Shown here one piece after another: positions 42,433-50,856 of a stretch of 62,173 nucleotides of DNA. The translations under genes and the position numbers were made by a program. Every line of letters begins with the position of its first letter. Positions within the stretch are counted from its first letter, which is position 1. The notes under the pieces are model-generated. The model was not told where the DNA came from. It saw only the letters and a program-made list of their open reading frames with translations, and did not search any database. Source of the DNA: 67-14 sp020438345 (GTDB lineage: Bacteria; Actinomycetota; Thermoleophilia; Solirubrobacterales; 70-9); the NCBI GenBank assembly GCA_937872475.1, contig CALMSY010000006.1:1-62173 (forward strand). Direction: 5' to 3'.

Positions 42433-43315
42433 TGATCGCCCGGACTGCCAGTTGACCTACGGCGGTGCCTCCGAATACAGCGGACCCCCCGAATGGTCGA
42501 CATTCGCGGTCGGCGATCACTGGATCCGCATGTGTCAGGCCGGACCGCATCAAGGTTCGGAAGCGGTCGTTTTCATCCACGGCAACCCCGGATCGGCCTC
42601 TGACTTCACCGCCCTGGTGAGCGAAGCCGGACTGCTACGACGGGCGATCGCACTCGACCTGCCCGATTTCGGCGAATCGATCGCCGCCCCGGGTTTCACC
42701 CATACGCTGGATGAGTACTCAGCCTTCGTCGGTGACGCATTGGAGGCACTCGGCATCCGCCGGGCCCATTTGGTGCTACACGATCTGGGTGGTCCGATCG
42801 GCCTGAACTGGGCGGCATGGCACACCGGCCGGATCGCCGGAGTAACCCTGATCAACACCGGCGTCCTGGCCGGTTACAAGTGGCATCGAACTGCGCGGGC
42901 CTGGCAGACGCCTTTGGCTGGCGAAGCCCTGCAGGCGATCACCTTCCGATCCGCTTTTCGCCGGACGATCTCGAAGCAGGAGCCTCGCGGATTGCCTCGC
43001 GAGTTCCTCGACGGGATGTATGACAACTACGATCGCCGGACCCGTCGGGCCGTGCTTGACCTGTACCGGGATCTGAAAAAGATCGGCAGCACCTCGAAGG
43101 ATCTGATCCCGAAGCTTGCCGCGGCCGACCCGCCCTGCCTCGTGATCTGGGGTGCCGGTGACCCCTACATCCCGGTCGCCTTCGCCGACCGTCAGCGCAG
43201 TGCCTTCCCCCGGGCCCAGGTCAACATTCTCCCCGGCTCCGGCCACTGGCCCTTTATCGATGACGCGCCCGCAGTCAGAGGACTCCTCACCGATTTTCTG
43301 GCGACCGTCGAATAG
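42422..43315 (+). CDS. alpha/beta hydrolase, haloalkane dehalogenase-like
   Basis: 297 residues. Oxyanion region VVFIHGNPGSASDF and nucleophile elbow LVLHDLGGPIGL place Asp, not Ser, as nucleophile, as in haloalkane dehalogenases and epoxide hydrolases. Catalytic acid likely in VIWGAGDPYIP and base His in GSGHWPFIDD. TTG 42422 overlaps the PAQR stop; a second TTG at 42452 is also possible. Halide-stabilising residues cannot be assigned with confidence, so dehalogenase versus epoxide hydrolase is open. Confidence 0.78.
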   Translation: MLSDDRPDCQLTYGGASEYSGPPEWSTFAVGDHWIRMCQAGPHQGSEAVVFIHGNPGSASDFTALVSEAGLLRRAIALDLPDFGESIAAPGFTHTLDEYSAFVGDALEALGIRRAHLVLHDLGGPIGLNWAAWHTGRIAGVTLINTGVLAGYKWHRTARAWQTPLAGEALQAITFRSAFRRTISKQEPRGLPREFLDGMYDNYDRRTRRAVLDLYRDLKKIGSTSKDLIPKLAAADPPCLVIWGAGDPYIPVAFADRQRSAFPRAQVNILPGSGHWPFIDDAPAVRGLLTDFLATVE

Positions 43316-43322
43316 CCGGCCG

Positions 43323-43409
43323 TTTCGAGTTTGGTTGCAATCACGTCGAAAAGCTCGAAATCGTAGGTCCTCGGCTCCCGGCATTCGGCAGGTGTCTGGC
43401 CATCCAGAC
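43323..43409. terminator. two hairpins between convergent genes
   Basis: TTTCGAG/CTCGAAA (43323-43329 and 43354-43360) and GTCTGG-CCAT-CCAGAC (43394-43409) lie in the 160-bp gap between the dehalogenase-like gene and rsgA. Neither has a U-tract; role inferred from position. Confidence 0.35.
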
Positions 43410-43478
43410 TGCTCGGCCCGGCTCGCGAACGGCCGTTCCCGGGACGGTGACCTCCTCATCAGGGACCCGCACCCGAAC

Positions 43479-44432
43479 CTAACGGGCCGGTAGCTCACCT
43501 GCTTCGATGGCCGCCGTGACGGCGCAGTCCGGTTCGGTTTCGTGGGCGCAGTCGCGGAAGCGGCAGTAGGCGGCGAGGCGTTCGATCTCGGCGGCGCGTT
43601 CGCTGGTCAGGTCCGCTTCTGCCGACCCGGGGATCAGGTCATCGGCCTCGATCGAACCGGGGGCGCGGAGACCCGGGGTGTCGATCAGGAGTGCCCCGCC
43701 AGGGAGAGGGAAGAGTTCGCGGCTTGTGGTGGCGTGGCGGCCACGATCATCCGTGCCACGGACCTCGGCCGTCTTCTGACGGTCCCAGCCGAGGAGGGTG
43801 TTTGCAAGGGTCGATTTGCCGACCCCGGAGCGTCCGAGCATGACCACGGTCTCTCCGGGCTCGAGGAAAGCCCGCAGGTCATCGACACCACTCCCGTCCC
43901 TTGAGCTGAAGACAAAAACTTTGGTTCCGGGGAAAGCCTGGCAGACACGCTCCTTCAACTCCCGGGCCTCGTCGGTCAGGTCGGACTTCGAGAGTCCGAT
44001 AACGGGCTCTGCTCCCGAGGATTCGGCCAACCTGACCATCCTTTCGAGCCGAACGGGATCATGCTCTCTATTAAGGGAACTGATCACGATCGCCTTGTCG
44101 ATGTTGGTGGCGAGGATCTGGATTCGATCCCGGTCTGCCGCACTGCGCCGGGCGAGGGCGCTGCGCCTCGGCAGGATTTCCTGGATCGTGCCGTCGGGAA
44201 GTGCCGCGACCCAGTCGCCGACCGCGGGCATCGCTGTGGTTGACGACTTGTCCTGAAGCATGCGTCCGGCCGGTCGTCCCGCCAGCTCCCCTTCCGGGCT
44301 CAGCAGGTCAACGATGTGATTGCGATGGAGGCCCACCACCCGGGCGGGGATCTGACCGTCGCGGGGTTGCCCGCCCCAGGCGATCTGATCGTCTTTGTGC
44401 CAGCCGATCGCGGCAAGACTGGTGTCAGTCAT
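43479..44432 (-). CDS. rsgA: small ribosomal subunit biogenesis GTPase RsgA
   Basis: Circularly permuted GTPase that helps mature the 30S subunit. OB domain at the N-terminus; G4 in GLSKSDL precedes G1 in MLGRSGVGKSTLAN, then G2/G3 (GRHATTSRELFPL, LIDTPGLRAPG). The zinc-knuckle begins CRFRDCAHETEPDCAV. The protein ends at GELPAR, where relatives have another 20-30 residues of helix, so the C-terminus is short. Sits 16 bp downstream of the siroheme dehydrogenase gene. Confidence 0.92.
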   Translation of the reverse strand: MTDTSLAAIGWHKDDQIAWGGQPRDGQIPARVVGLHRNHIVDLLSPEGELAGRPAGRMLQDKSSTTAMPAVGDWVAALPDGTIQEILPRRSALARRSAADRDRIQILATNIDKAIVISSLNREHDPVRLERMVRLAESSGAEPVIGLSKSDLTDEARELKERVCQAFPGTKVFVFSSRDGSGVDDLRAFLEPGETVVMLGRSGVGKSTLANTLLGWDRQKTAEVRGTDDRGRHATTSRELFPLPGGALLIDTPGLRAPGSIEADDLIPGSAEADLTSERAAEIERLAAYCRFRDCAHETEPDCAVTAAIEAGELPAR

Positions 44433-44448
44433 CGACCGGGCCCCGGAG

Positions 44449-45198
44449 TCATGCCGAAACGGATGCTTTGGCCTCTCGCCGCGCGTTGTCGATCAGATCG
44501 AAAAGCTCCGGCTCCCGGTTCTCGCGGATCAGCTCTACCGGATCGGGTTGGCCGTTCACGATCCCCTCAAAAAAGCTCTTGCGGTCCTGGTATGTCGGGA
44601 GGGTTGATTTGGCCCAGCCGCGAACCCCGTTCAGGATGACGGCAAGGCGGGCGTGATCTTCCCCGTACAGACCGGCGATTTCGGTCTTCATCCGTTTGGC
44701 AAGTGCGGGGGAGGCACCGGCGGTGGAGATCGCTATCGCCAGGGGACCGGAGCGGACGATCGCCGGCAGGATGAAGTTGCAGAGCGGAGGCACATCGACC
44801 ACATTGACCAGCATCGCCCGTGCTTCGGCGTCGTCGAAGACCTGGATGTTGGCGTCCGTGTCATCGGTGGCGGCGATCGCCATGAACATCCCCTCCAGGT
44901 CCCGGGGCCCGGCATATTCACGCTGCTCCCAGGTGATCGAGCCTTCCCCGGCGAGTTGGCGGAGCGGTTCTATTGCCTTCGGCGCGATCAGGACGACCTC
45001 GCCCGAACAGGCGAGCAGCCCCTCGACCTTTTCAAGCCCGATCTCGCCACCGCCGACCACCAGACAACGGCGGCCGGTCAACTTAAGGCAGGCGATGTAG
45101 AACGGGGTCTCCAGCATGTCGCGCACGCAGGTTTGGTCGCAGACCGGCTTGCGGTACTGGCAGACGCATTCCTTACCGGCGTAGGCCTGGGCGGGCAT
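44449..45198 (-). CDS. precorrin-2 dehydrogenase/sirohydrochlorin ferrochelatase-like protein
   Basis: Met8p/CysG N-terminal type: oxidises precorrin-2 to sirohydrochlorin and may insert iron, on the way to siroheme. NAD site: RRCLVVGGGEIGLEKVEGLL; core: ATDDTDANIQVFDDAEARAMLVNVVDVPPLCNFILPAIV and AISTAGASPALAKRMKTEI. I chose ATG 45198, preceded 6 nt upstream by TAACCT; that gives a short N-terminal segment with four Cys (CVCQYRKPVCDQTC) not typical of the family. No nitrite or sulfite reductase gene is adjacent. Confidence 0.87.
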   Translation of the reverse strand: MPAQAYAGKECVCQYRKPVCDQTCVRDMLETPFYIACLKLTGRRCLVVGGGEIGLEKVEGLLACSGEVVLIAPKAIEPLRQLAGEGSITWEQREYAGPRDLEGMFMAIAATDDTDANIQVFDDAEARAMLVNVVDVPPLCNFILPAIVRSGPLAIAISTAGASPALAKRMKTEIAGLYGEDHARLAVILNGVRGWAKSTLPTYQDRKSFFEGIVNGQPDPVELIRENREPELFDLIDNARREAKASVSA

Positions 45199-45224
45199 GG
45201 CCAAAGGTTAAGGGACCGCCTGAA

Positions 45225-45274
45225 TCCCGCCTCCTGCCGACGGGAGATCTTCCCGTTGCCGGGTTCGGGCGGGA
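45225..45274. terminator. nested hairpin downstream of the epimerase gene
   Basis: TCCCGCC and GGCGGGA enclose an inner ACGGGA-GATCT-TCCCGT hairpin, immediately after the epimerase stop on its strand and upstream of the siroheme dehydrogenase promoter. No clear U-tract. Confidence 0.45.
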
Positions 45275-45275
45275 A

Positions 45276-46253
45276 TCAACCAGGCGTTCGGGCTCTGAGT
45301 GCTTCGAGGGTATGGCCGAGACCTTTACCAAGAGGCGTGGTCGGATTCCAGCCGAGCTCTTCTGCTGCGCGGGCCGGGCTAATCGCGATCCGCTTGACCT
45401 CACCCGTGCGGGCGCTGGCGAAGCTGGGCTCGAAACTGGCCGAGTCGGGTGGTCCGCTGCCGTTGAGTGAATTACCGGCATCCCGGAGACTGTCGAGCAG
45501 TTCGAGCAGCGAGGTCTCGTCACCGGTGCCGAGGTTGACCGGCCCTTCGACGTCGTTTCGCGAAGCGGTCAGAATCGCATCAATCAGATCATCGATGTAG
45601 ATGAAATCGCGAGTCTGGGTTCCGTCGCCGAAGACGACCGGGTTTTCCCCGGCCAGCAGCAGCTCGCCGAAAATCGCGACCGCACCAGCCTCACCCTTGG
45701 GGTTCTGGCGTGGACCGTAGACATTGGCGAACCGAAGTGCGACCGAGTTGAACATATACATGCGGCGGTACAGTTCGAGGTACTGCTCGCCGACCAGTTT
45801 GCTCTGCCCGTAGGGACAAAGCGGCGCCAGTGGGGCGGATTCCACTGCTGGCAGGTCGATCCGGCTTCCCTCCCCGTAAATCGCACCTCCCGTGGAGGCG
45901 AATACGAAACGGTCGAGCCCGATGTTCTTCGAGGCTTCGATCACGTTGACGGTACCGACCACGTTGACGGTTGCGTCGAACGAAGGTTCCTCGATCGAGC
46001 GTCGGACTTCTCCTTGCGCCGCGAGATGAAAGAGGGTCTGGGGCCTGACTGCCTGAAGGGTTTCTTCCACAAAGACCTTGTCAACGATGTCGCCCTCGAT
46101 GACTTCGGCACCGTTGGTGACGGCAGATTCGATGTTCTCCCGGCGCCCGGAAGAGAAGTTATCGACCAATGTGACTTCGTCACCCCGGGCGAGCAGGGCA
46201 TCGGCCAAATGGGAACCGATGAATCCCGCGCCGCCTGTAACAAGTGTTCTCAT
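45276..46253 (-). CDS. NAD-dependent UDP-sugar epimerase (GalE-like extended SDR)
   Basis: Extended SDR of 325 residues: NAD motif TLVTGGAGFIGSHLADAL, active-site region FASTGGAIYGEG and YGQSKLVGEQYLELY (YxxxK), substrate part ALRFANVYGPRQNPKGEAGAV and VFGDGTQTRDFIYIDDLIDAI. Closest in style to UDP-glucose 4-epimerases. ATG 46253 is the natural N-terminus; TAGATT lies 7 nt upstream. No sugar-transferase cluster surrounds it. Confidence 0.88.
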   Translation of the reverse strand: MRTLVTGGAGFIGSHLADALLARGDEVTLVDNFSSGRRENIESAVTNGAEVIEGDIVDKVFVEETLQAVRPQTLFHLAAQGEVRRSIEEPSFDATVNVVGTVNVIEASKNIGLDRFVFASTGGAIYGEGSRIDLPAVESAPLAPLCPYGQSKLVGEQYLELYRRMYMFNSVALRFANVYGPRQNPKGEAGAVAIFGELLLAGENPVVFGDGTQTRDFIYIDDLIDAILTASRNDVEGPVNLGTGDETSLLELLDSLRDAGNSLNGSGPPDSASFEPSFASARTGEVKRIAISPARAAEELGWNPTTPLGKGLGHTLEALRARTPG

Positions 46254-46349
46254 GACCGTCAATCTAGTGAAAAAAATCAGCGAATAGCCTGAGGTTTTCC
46301 CGCACATCTGCCCAACCATCCTCGGCGCCCCTGCTACTCTCGCCAGCCA

Positions 46350-48677
46350 ATGCGTCTGATTATCACCGAGAAAAACAACTCAGCCCGGAAGATCGCGGAG
46401 ATCCTCTCGGGTGGTATTGCCACGGAAAAGAAGTCTTTCACCGTGCCGATCTTCCGTTGGGAGGATGCGGAGGGTGAAACCGCGGTGGTCGGTACTGGCG
46501 GGCATTTCGTCGGTCGCGAGTTCCCGGACGAGAAGGTTTACAAGCAGTGGAAGCTCGACACGATTCCCGATCTGATCGATGCGCCGCTTGAGACCGGACC
46601 GATCGACGGCAAGAAAAACGTGATCCGGGCCGTACAGAAGGAAGCCAAAGCCGCGGACAGCCTGGTCATCGGCACCGACTTCGACCGCGAAGGTGAACTT
46701 ATCGGCCTTGAAGCGCTGGAAGTCTGCCTCGATGTCAACCCCGATCTCGAACCCACACTTAAGAGAGCGCGTTACTCGGCCCTGACCCAGGAAGAGATAG
46801 AAGGTGCCTTCGGCAATCTCGACCAGCTCTCGTACCCGCTCGCCAATGCTGCCGGCGCCCGTCAGGACATCGATCTGATCTGGGGGGCCGCCTTCACCCG
46901 CGCCGTCTCACTCGTCGCCAAGGCTTACGGGGCGAACTTTCTATCGGTCGGACGTGTCCAGAGCCCGACCCTCGGCCTGATCGTCGAACGCGAGCTTGAA
47001 CGCCGCGCCCATGTGGCAAAGCCGTTCTGGGAGCTCTTCGCCAAGTTCGAACATCCGAGCGGCCACAGCTTCGAGGCCCATCACACAACCGACAAGTTCT
47101 GGGACAAGAGCGAGGCCGATGCGGCCCTGAAGGGGACAGACAGTCCAGGAACGGTCAAGTCGGTGACCAGTCGCAAGTCATCGAGCAAGCCGCCGACCCC
47201 TTACAACACGAACTCTTTCCAGGTTGATGCCTCAAGTCGTCTGGGGATCACGCCGAAGCGCGCAATGGACCTCGCCCAGGACCTCTATGACGATGGCTTC
47301 ATCTCGTACCCTCGGACCGACAACACGATCTATCCTGATTCGCTGCCGCTTGAGAAGACGATCCGCTCGCTGGTCAAGATCAAGGATTTCGCTGCCGCGG
47401 CACCGATCCTCGAAAAGCCCCTGGCTCCGACCAAAGGCAAGAAGTTCGACGCAGCCCATCCGCCGATCTACCCGACCCATGCCCTATACCCGAGTGCGCT
47501 GGATGGCCCGAAGGCGAGGGTTTACGAGCTGATAGTCCGGCGGTTCCTTGCCACCTTCGGCGAACCGATGGTGACCGAATCCACCCGGGCCGACATCGAA
47601 GCCGGTTCCGAAACGTATTTCGTCCGTGGCAAAGTGGTGCTCGATCCCGGTTACGCCGGCATTTACACCTATGCCCGCTCCGCCGATGAAGAGATTCCCG
47701 CCCTCGAGGAAGGCCAGCAACTCGCACTTGAGGGCCAGCCCTGGCTGGTTGACAAGGAGACCCAGCCGCCCGCCCGGCTTTCCGAGGCGAAGCTGGTCCA
47801 GTTGATGGACGAGCAGGGGCTTGGCACGAAGGCGACCAGGCCCGACATCATCCAGAAGCTCTACAACCGGCGTTACGTGCGTAACCACCCGCCGGAGCCG
47901 ACCGCGACCGGCATCGCCATGTACGAGGCATTCCGGGAGTACGTGCCTGACATGGCGACCGCCGCAATGACCTCTTCGCTGGAAGGCGAGATGGACGAGA
48001 TCGCCGAAGAGAAGATGACCAAGGACGAGGTTGTCGAAGACAGCCGCAGGCTGGTCCACAAGACATTCAAGGACCTCCTCAAGGGTGAGGAGGCACTTTC
48101 GAAGATGATCTGGGAAGGCATGGACCAGGACCGGATCCTCGGGCCATGCATCGTCTGCAAGGAAGCGGGCCGCACCAAGCCGGATGGCTCGCCGAACGTG
48201 CTGCGGATCATCCGGGCCAAGAAATCAGGCAAGTCCTTTGTGGGCTGCAGTGGCTGGGAGGCTGACAACCCGGATTCCTGCGACCAGACCTTCCCGATGC
48301 CGCAGCCGAACTTCTATGAAGTGACGCCGCTCGAGGAGAACTGCTCGATCTGCCATCGCACCCCGCGGGTAAACGTAAAGACCAGGGGCCGCGCCGGCCG
48401 TCCCTGGAAGCTCTGCTTCAACGATGACTGCCCGACCATGGTCGAGATGCGCGAGAAGAAGGCCGAACGCCTCGCCGCCAAGGAAGCCGCGAAGAAAGCC
48501 AAAGAACTCGACGAGGCTGAGGCGAAGAAGAACTCCGGAAAAAAGAAGCCGGCCGGGAAATCCGCCTCGAAGAAGCGAACCAGGACGGTCGCCGCAAAGA
48601 TCTCGAACCCGCCCGATCTCGGCACCCGCCGGGTGAAGAAGGCCGGATCCCGCAACGCGCCCAAGAAAAAGGGCTGA
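46350..48677 (+). CDS. topA: type IA DNA topoisomerase of archaeal/TopoIII-like sequence type
   Basis: Relaxes supercoils through a 5'-phosphotyrosine. TOPRIM: MRLIITEKNNSARKIAEIL and TDFDREGELIGLEAL (109-114 acidic triad). Active-site Tyr320 in GFISYPRTDNTIYPD. GRVQSPTLGLIVERE is conserved. The N-terminus and ISYPRTDNT site resemble archaeal TopA and eukaryotic Topo III rather than the VESPAKAKTI and ITYMRTDS motifs of ordinary bacterial TopA. The C-terminus has Cys pairs (GPCIVC, ENCSIC, FNDDCP) and a Lys/Ala tail. It occupies the usual actinobacterial topA position before tmk-holB. Confidence 0.92.
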   Translation: MRLIITEKNNSARKIAEILSGGIATEKKSFTVPIFRWEDAEGETAVVGTGGHFVGREFPDEKVYKQWKLDTIPDLIDAPLETGPIDGKKNVIRAVQKEAKAADSLVIGTDFDREGELIGLEALEVCLDVNPDLEPTLKRARYSALTQEEIEGAFGNLDQLSYPLANAAGARQDIDLIWGAAFTRAVSLVAKAYGANFLSVGRVQSPTLGLIVERELERRAHVAKPFWELFAKFEHPSGHSFEAHHTTDKFWDKSEADAALKGTDSPGTVKSVTSRKSSSKPPTPYNTNSFQVDASSRLGITPKRAMDLAQDLYDDGFISYPRTDNTIYPDSLPLEKTIRSLVKIKDFAAAAPILEKPLAPTKGKKFDAAHPPIYPTHALYPSALDGPKARVYELIVRRFLATFGEPMVTESTRADIEAGSETYFVRGKVVLDPGYAGIYTYARSADEEIPALEEGQQLALEGQPWLVDKETQPPARLSEAKLVQLMDEQGLGTKATRPDIIQKLYNRRYVRNHPPEPTATGIAMYEAFREYVPDMATAAMTSSLEGEMDEIAEEKMTKDEVVEDSRRLVHKTFKDLLKGEEALSKMIWEGMDQDRILGPCIVCKEAGRTKPDGSPNVLRIIRAKKSGKSFVGCSGWEADNPDSCDQTFPMPQPNFYEVTPLEENCSICHRTPRVNVKTRGRAGRPWKLCFNDDCPTMVEMREKKAERLAAKEAAKKAKELDEAEAKKNSGKKKPAGKSASKKRTRTVAAKISNPPDLGTRRVKKAGSRNAPKKKG

Positions 48678-48686
48678 GGCGGGGGC

Positions 48687-49280
48687 GTGTTCATCACGCT
48701 TGAAGGTGTAGACGGTTCAGGCAAGTCCACCCAGGCCGCGCTACTTGCCGAGGCGCTTGGAGCCAGTGCGGTCTTGCTTCGGGAACCGGGTGGGACCGAG
48801 GCGGCAGAACGGATCCGGCTCCTCCTGGCTGATCCGGAGACCCCACTCGATCCGCTGGCCGAACTGCTGCTCTTCTGTGCGGCCCGGGCTGATCTGGTCA
48901 ATCGTGTGATCAAGCCATCCCTCGCTCAGGGGAAGGTCGTGATCTGCGATCGCTTCACCGATTCGACCATCGCCTATCAGGGTGTTGCCCGAAACCTCGG
49001 CATTGTCCGGGTAAGGGAAATCTCCGAGGTGGCGACCGACGGCTTGGCACCGGATCTCACCCTGCTGCTCGAGATCGATCCTTCTTTCGGGCTCGACCGG
49101 GCAGAGTCAGATGACCGGTTTGAAGCCGAGGGAGTCCGCTTCCAGGAAAGGGTGGCCGAGGCTTACGAGGACATCGCCCGCCGCGAGCCCCGCCGGGTCA
49201 TTCCGATAGATGGAAGGGGCTCACCCCAGGAAGTACATCGGTTGATCATGGACGAAGTCGAGTCGAGGCTGCCCGCGTGA
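48687..49280 (+). CDS. tmk: thymidylate kinase
   Basis: Phosphorylates dTMP to dTDP. P-loop LEGVDGSGKSTQAALLAEAL, DRx motif CDRFTDSTIAYQGVARNLG, dTMP-site REPGGT. 197 residues. GTG start 9 bp after topA, and a 4-bp overlap with holB, so topA-tmk-holB are one unit. Confidence 0.95.
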   Translation: MFITLEGVDGSGKSTQAALLAEALGASAVLLREPGGTEAAERIRLLLADPETPLDPLAELLLFCAARADLVNRVIKPSLAQGKVVICDRFTDSTIAYQGVARNLGIVRVREISEVATDGLAPDLTLLLEIDPSFGLDRAESDDRFEAEGVRFQERVAEAYEDIARREPRRVIPIDGRGSPQEVHRLIMDEVESRLPA

Positions 49281-50377
49281 CTGCTCTCGCCGAGGCGAGC
49301 CTCCACCAGCAGCGGGTCGGCAGCGAACTCGGCCGGGCCCTTGATCAGGGCCCTTCGCATGCCTACCTCTTCCGGGGTCCGTCCGGGTCGGGCAAAGCAA
49401 AAGTCGCAAGGGCTTTCGCCGCCGGGATCCTCGCTGCTGGCAGCAGCGACCCGGAAGAGGTGCGTCGTCGGGTTCTGATGGATCCCTCTCCTCATCCCGA
49501 TCTCATCTGGCTTTCACCGAAAGGCATGAGCCATGCGGTCAGGGAAATCCGTGACCGGGTTATCCACCAGGCACCACTCAGTCCTTTCGAAGGGGCCGCC
49601 CGCGTCTTTGTGATCGAGGCAGCCGAGACGATGAATGAGGAATCGCAGAACGCGATGCTGAAAACCCTCGAGGAGCCGCCCCCGCATGCTCATCTGATTC
49701 TGCTCTCGGCTGAAAGCGAAGGTGTGCTGCCAACCATCGCTTCGCGCTGTCAACCGATCGAGTTCGCTGCACTCGGGTCAGACGTGATCGAAGCAGAGCT
49801 GGAGGGGCTGGCCGACCCGGAAGCCCTCCATGCTGTTGCCCGGCTTTCCGCCGGTGATCTCGACCGGGCCCGCTTCCTTGCTGGCCGGCGCGGAAGCGAA
49901 TTGCGGGAAGCGACCGGGAAGCTGATGGCCGCTGCCCTTGAAGACGACTTCACCGACTCGCCCTGGCTTGACCTGCTCGGGCAGGCGAAATCGGCTGGCG
50001 ACCATTCCGGCGACCGGGTTCAGGCCGAGTTCGACGGGGAGAAGGAAGAGGGGATAAAGCACACGAAAGCTGAAATCGAGGAGGCAGTGCGCCGGGCCCG
50101 GCGCAAGACCCGCACCGGCATGCTTGACCTCGGCCTCCACCTGGCTGCGGTCTGGGCCCGTGACTGGGCGGCGGTTGCTTCAGGCGCTCCGACCCTCGCG
50201 TTCAATTCTGATCGTCTCGATGTTCTCGAAAGGCAGGCATCAGGCCTCGATCTGTCCCAGGCCCGTCAGGCGGTCAGCCAGATCCAGGAAACCCGCCGTT
50301 CCTTCCAGCTCAACGTCAGCGAGGAACTGGCTCTTGAAGCGCTGGCCTTCCGCCTGGAGCAGACCCTCCGCACCTAG
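49277..50377 (+). CDS. holB: DNA polymerase III delta' subunit
   Basis: Clamp-loader subunit. AAA+ core: SHAYLFRGPSGSGKAKVARAFA (Walker A), VFVIEAAETMNEESQNAMLKTLEEPP (Walker B-like and sensor) and TIASRCQPIEF. The zinc-module cysteines are absent, as in several actinobacteria. The C-terminal third is helical and weakly conserved. GTG 49277 overlaps tmk. A repeat-containing hairpin follows. Confidence 0.92.
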   Translation: MTALAEASLHQQRVGSELGRALDQGPSHAYLFRGPSGSGKAKVARAFAAGILAAGSSDPEEVRRRVLMDPSPHPDLIWLSPKGMSHAVREIRDRVIHQAPLSPFEGAARVFVIEAAETMNEESQNAMLKTLEEPPPHAHLILLSAESEGVLPTIASRCQPIEFAALGSDVIEAELEGLADPEALHAVARLSAGDLDRARFLAGRRGSELREATGKLMAAALEDDFTDSPWLDLLGQAKSAGDHSGDRVQAEFDGEKEEGIKHTKAEIEEAVRRARRKTRTGMLDLGLHLAAVWARDWAAVASGAPTLAFNSDRLDVLERQASGLDLSQARQAVSQIQETRRSFQLNVSEELALEALAFRLEQTLRT

Positions 50378-50385
50378 AGTTGAGC

Positions 50386-50427
50386 GAGATTGAAGATCGC
50401 GCCATATAGCGCTCCATTCTTCAATCT
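50386..50427. terminator. dispersed repeat copy B forming a bidirectional hairpin after holB
   Basis: AGATTGAAGA (50387-50396) and TCTTCAATCT (50418-50427) form a perfect 10-bp stem whose loop contains ATAGCGCTCC. The first 32 bases match 37755-37786. The right arm includes the stop codon of the convergent DUF2304 gene. Confidence 0.65.
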
Positions 50428-50828
50428 GGTTTCGATTCGACTTCCGGCTTTTCTTCCTCGACCCCGTCGATCGCAGATTGCTGGGCGAGCCGGGTTATCT
50501 GCTTCGACTGGCGGGAGGCGATCACCGAGAAGTTGAGCGAGAGGGCGAGCAGGACGAGCAAGGTGACCGAGAAGAGGGCGATTGTGACGTCGCGGACCCC
50601 GAGCGCCTTGGCCAGCAGTTCAAGCAGAACCGGGAATATCGCCCCGGCCAGCATCGCCAGACCCAGCAGGAACCAGACGATGGAATAGCGCTCCAGCAGC
50701 TTGTCTCTGCGGATCAAGTCAAGGATCAGGAGCATGAACGCGATCGCCAGGACGGCTGCGAGGATCCGGGCCTGGGGGGTGAGGCGGACCACGGGTTCGG
50801 TCGCTGCGAAGAGCATCGTCAGGTTCAT
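50421..50828 (-). CDS. DUF2304 membrane protein
   Basis: 135 residues, three predicted helices: ILAAVLAIAFMLLILDLI, YSIVWFLLGLAMLAGAIFP and IALFSVTLLVLLALSLNFSV, the last leading into a charged cytosolic helix. DUF2304 proteins are commonly encoded beside dolichyl-phosphate-type glycosyltransferases, as here, and are thought to accompany them. It starts about 30 bp after the GT2 stop. Confidence 0.85.
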   Translation of the reverse strand: MNLTMLFAATEPVVRLTPQARILAAVLAIAFMLLILDLIRRDKLLERYSIVWFLLGLAMLAGAIFPVLLELLAKALGVRDVTIALFSVTLLVLLALSLNFSVIASRQSKQITRLAQQSAIDGVEEEKPEVESKPD

Positions 50829-50856
50829 CCGGGTGTTCCCCTCTCGCCGGGCCGTC

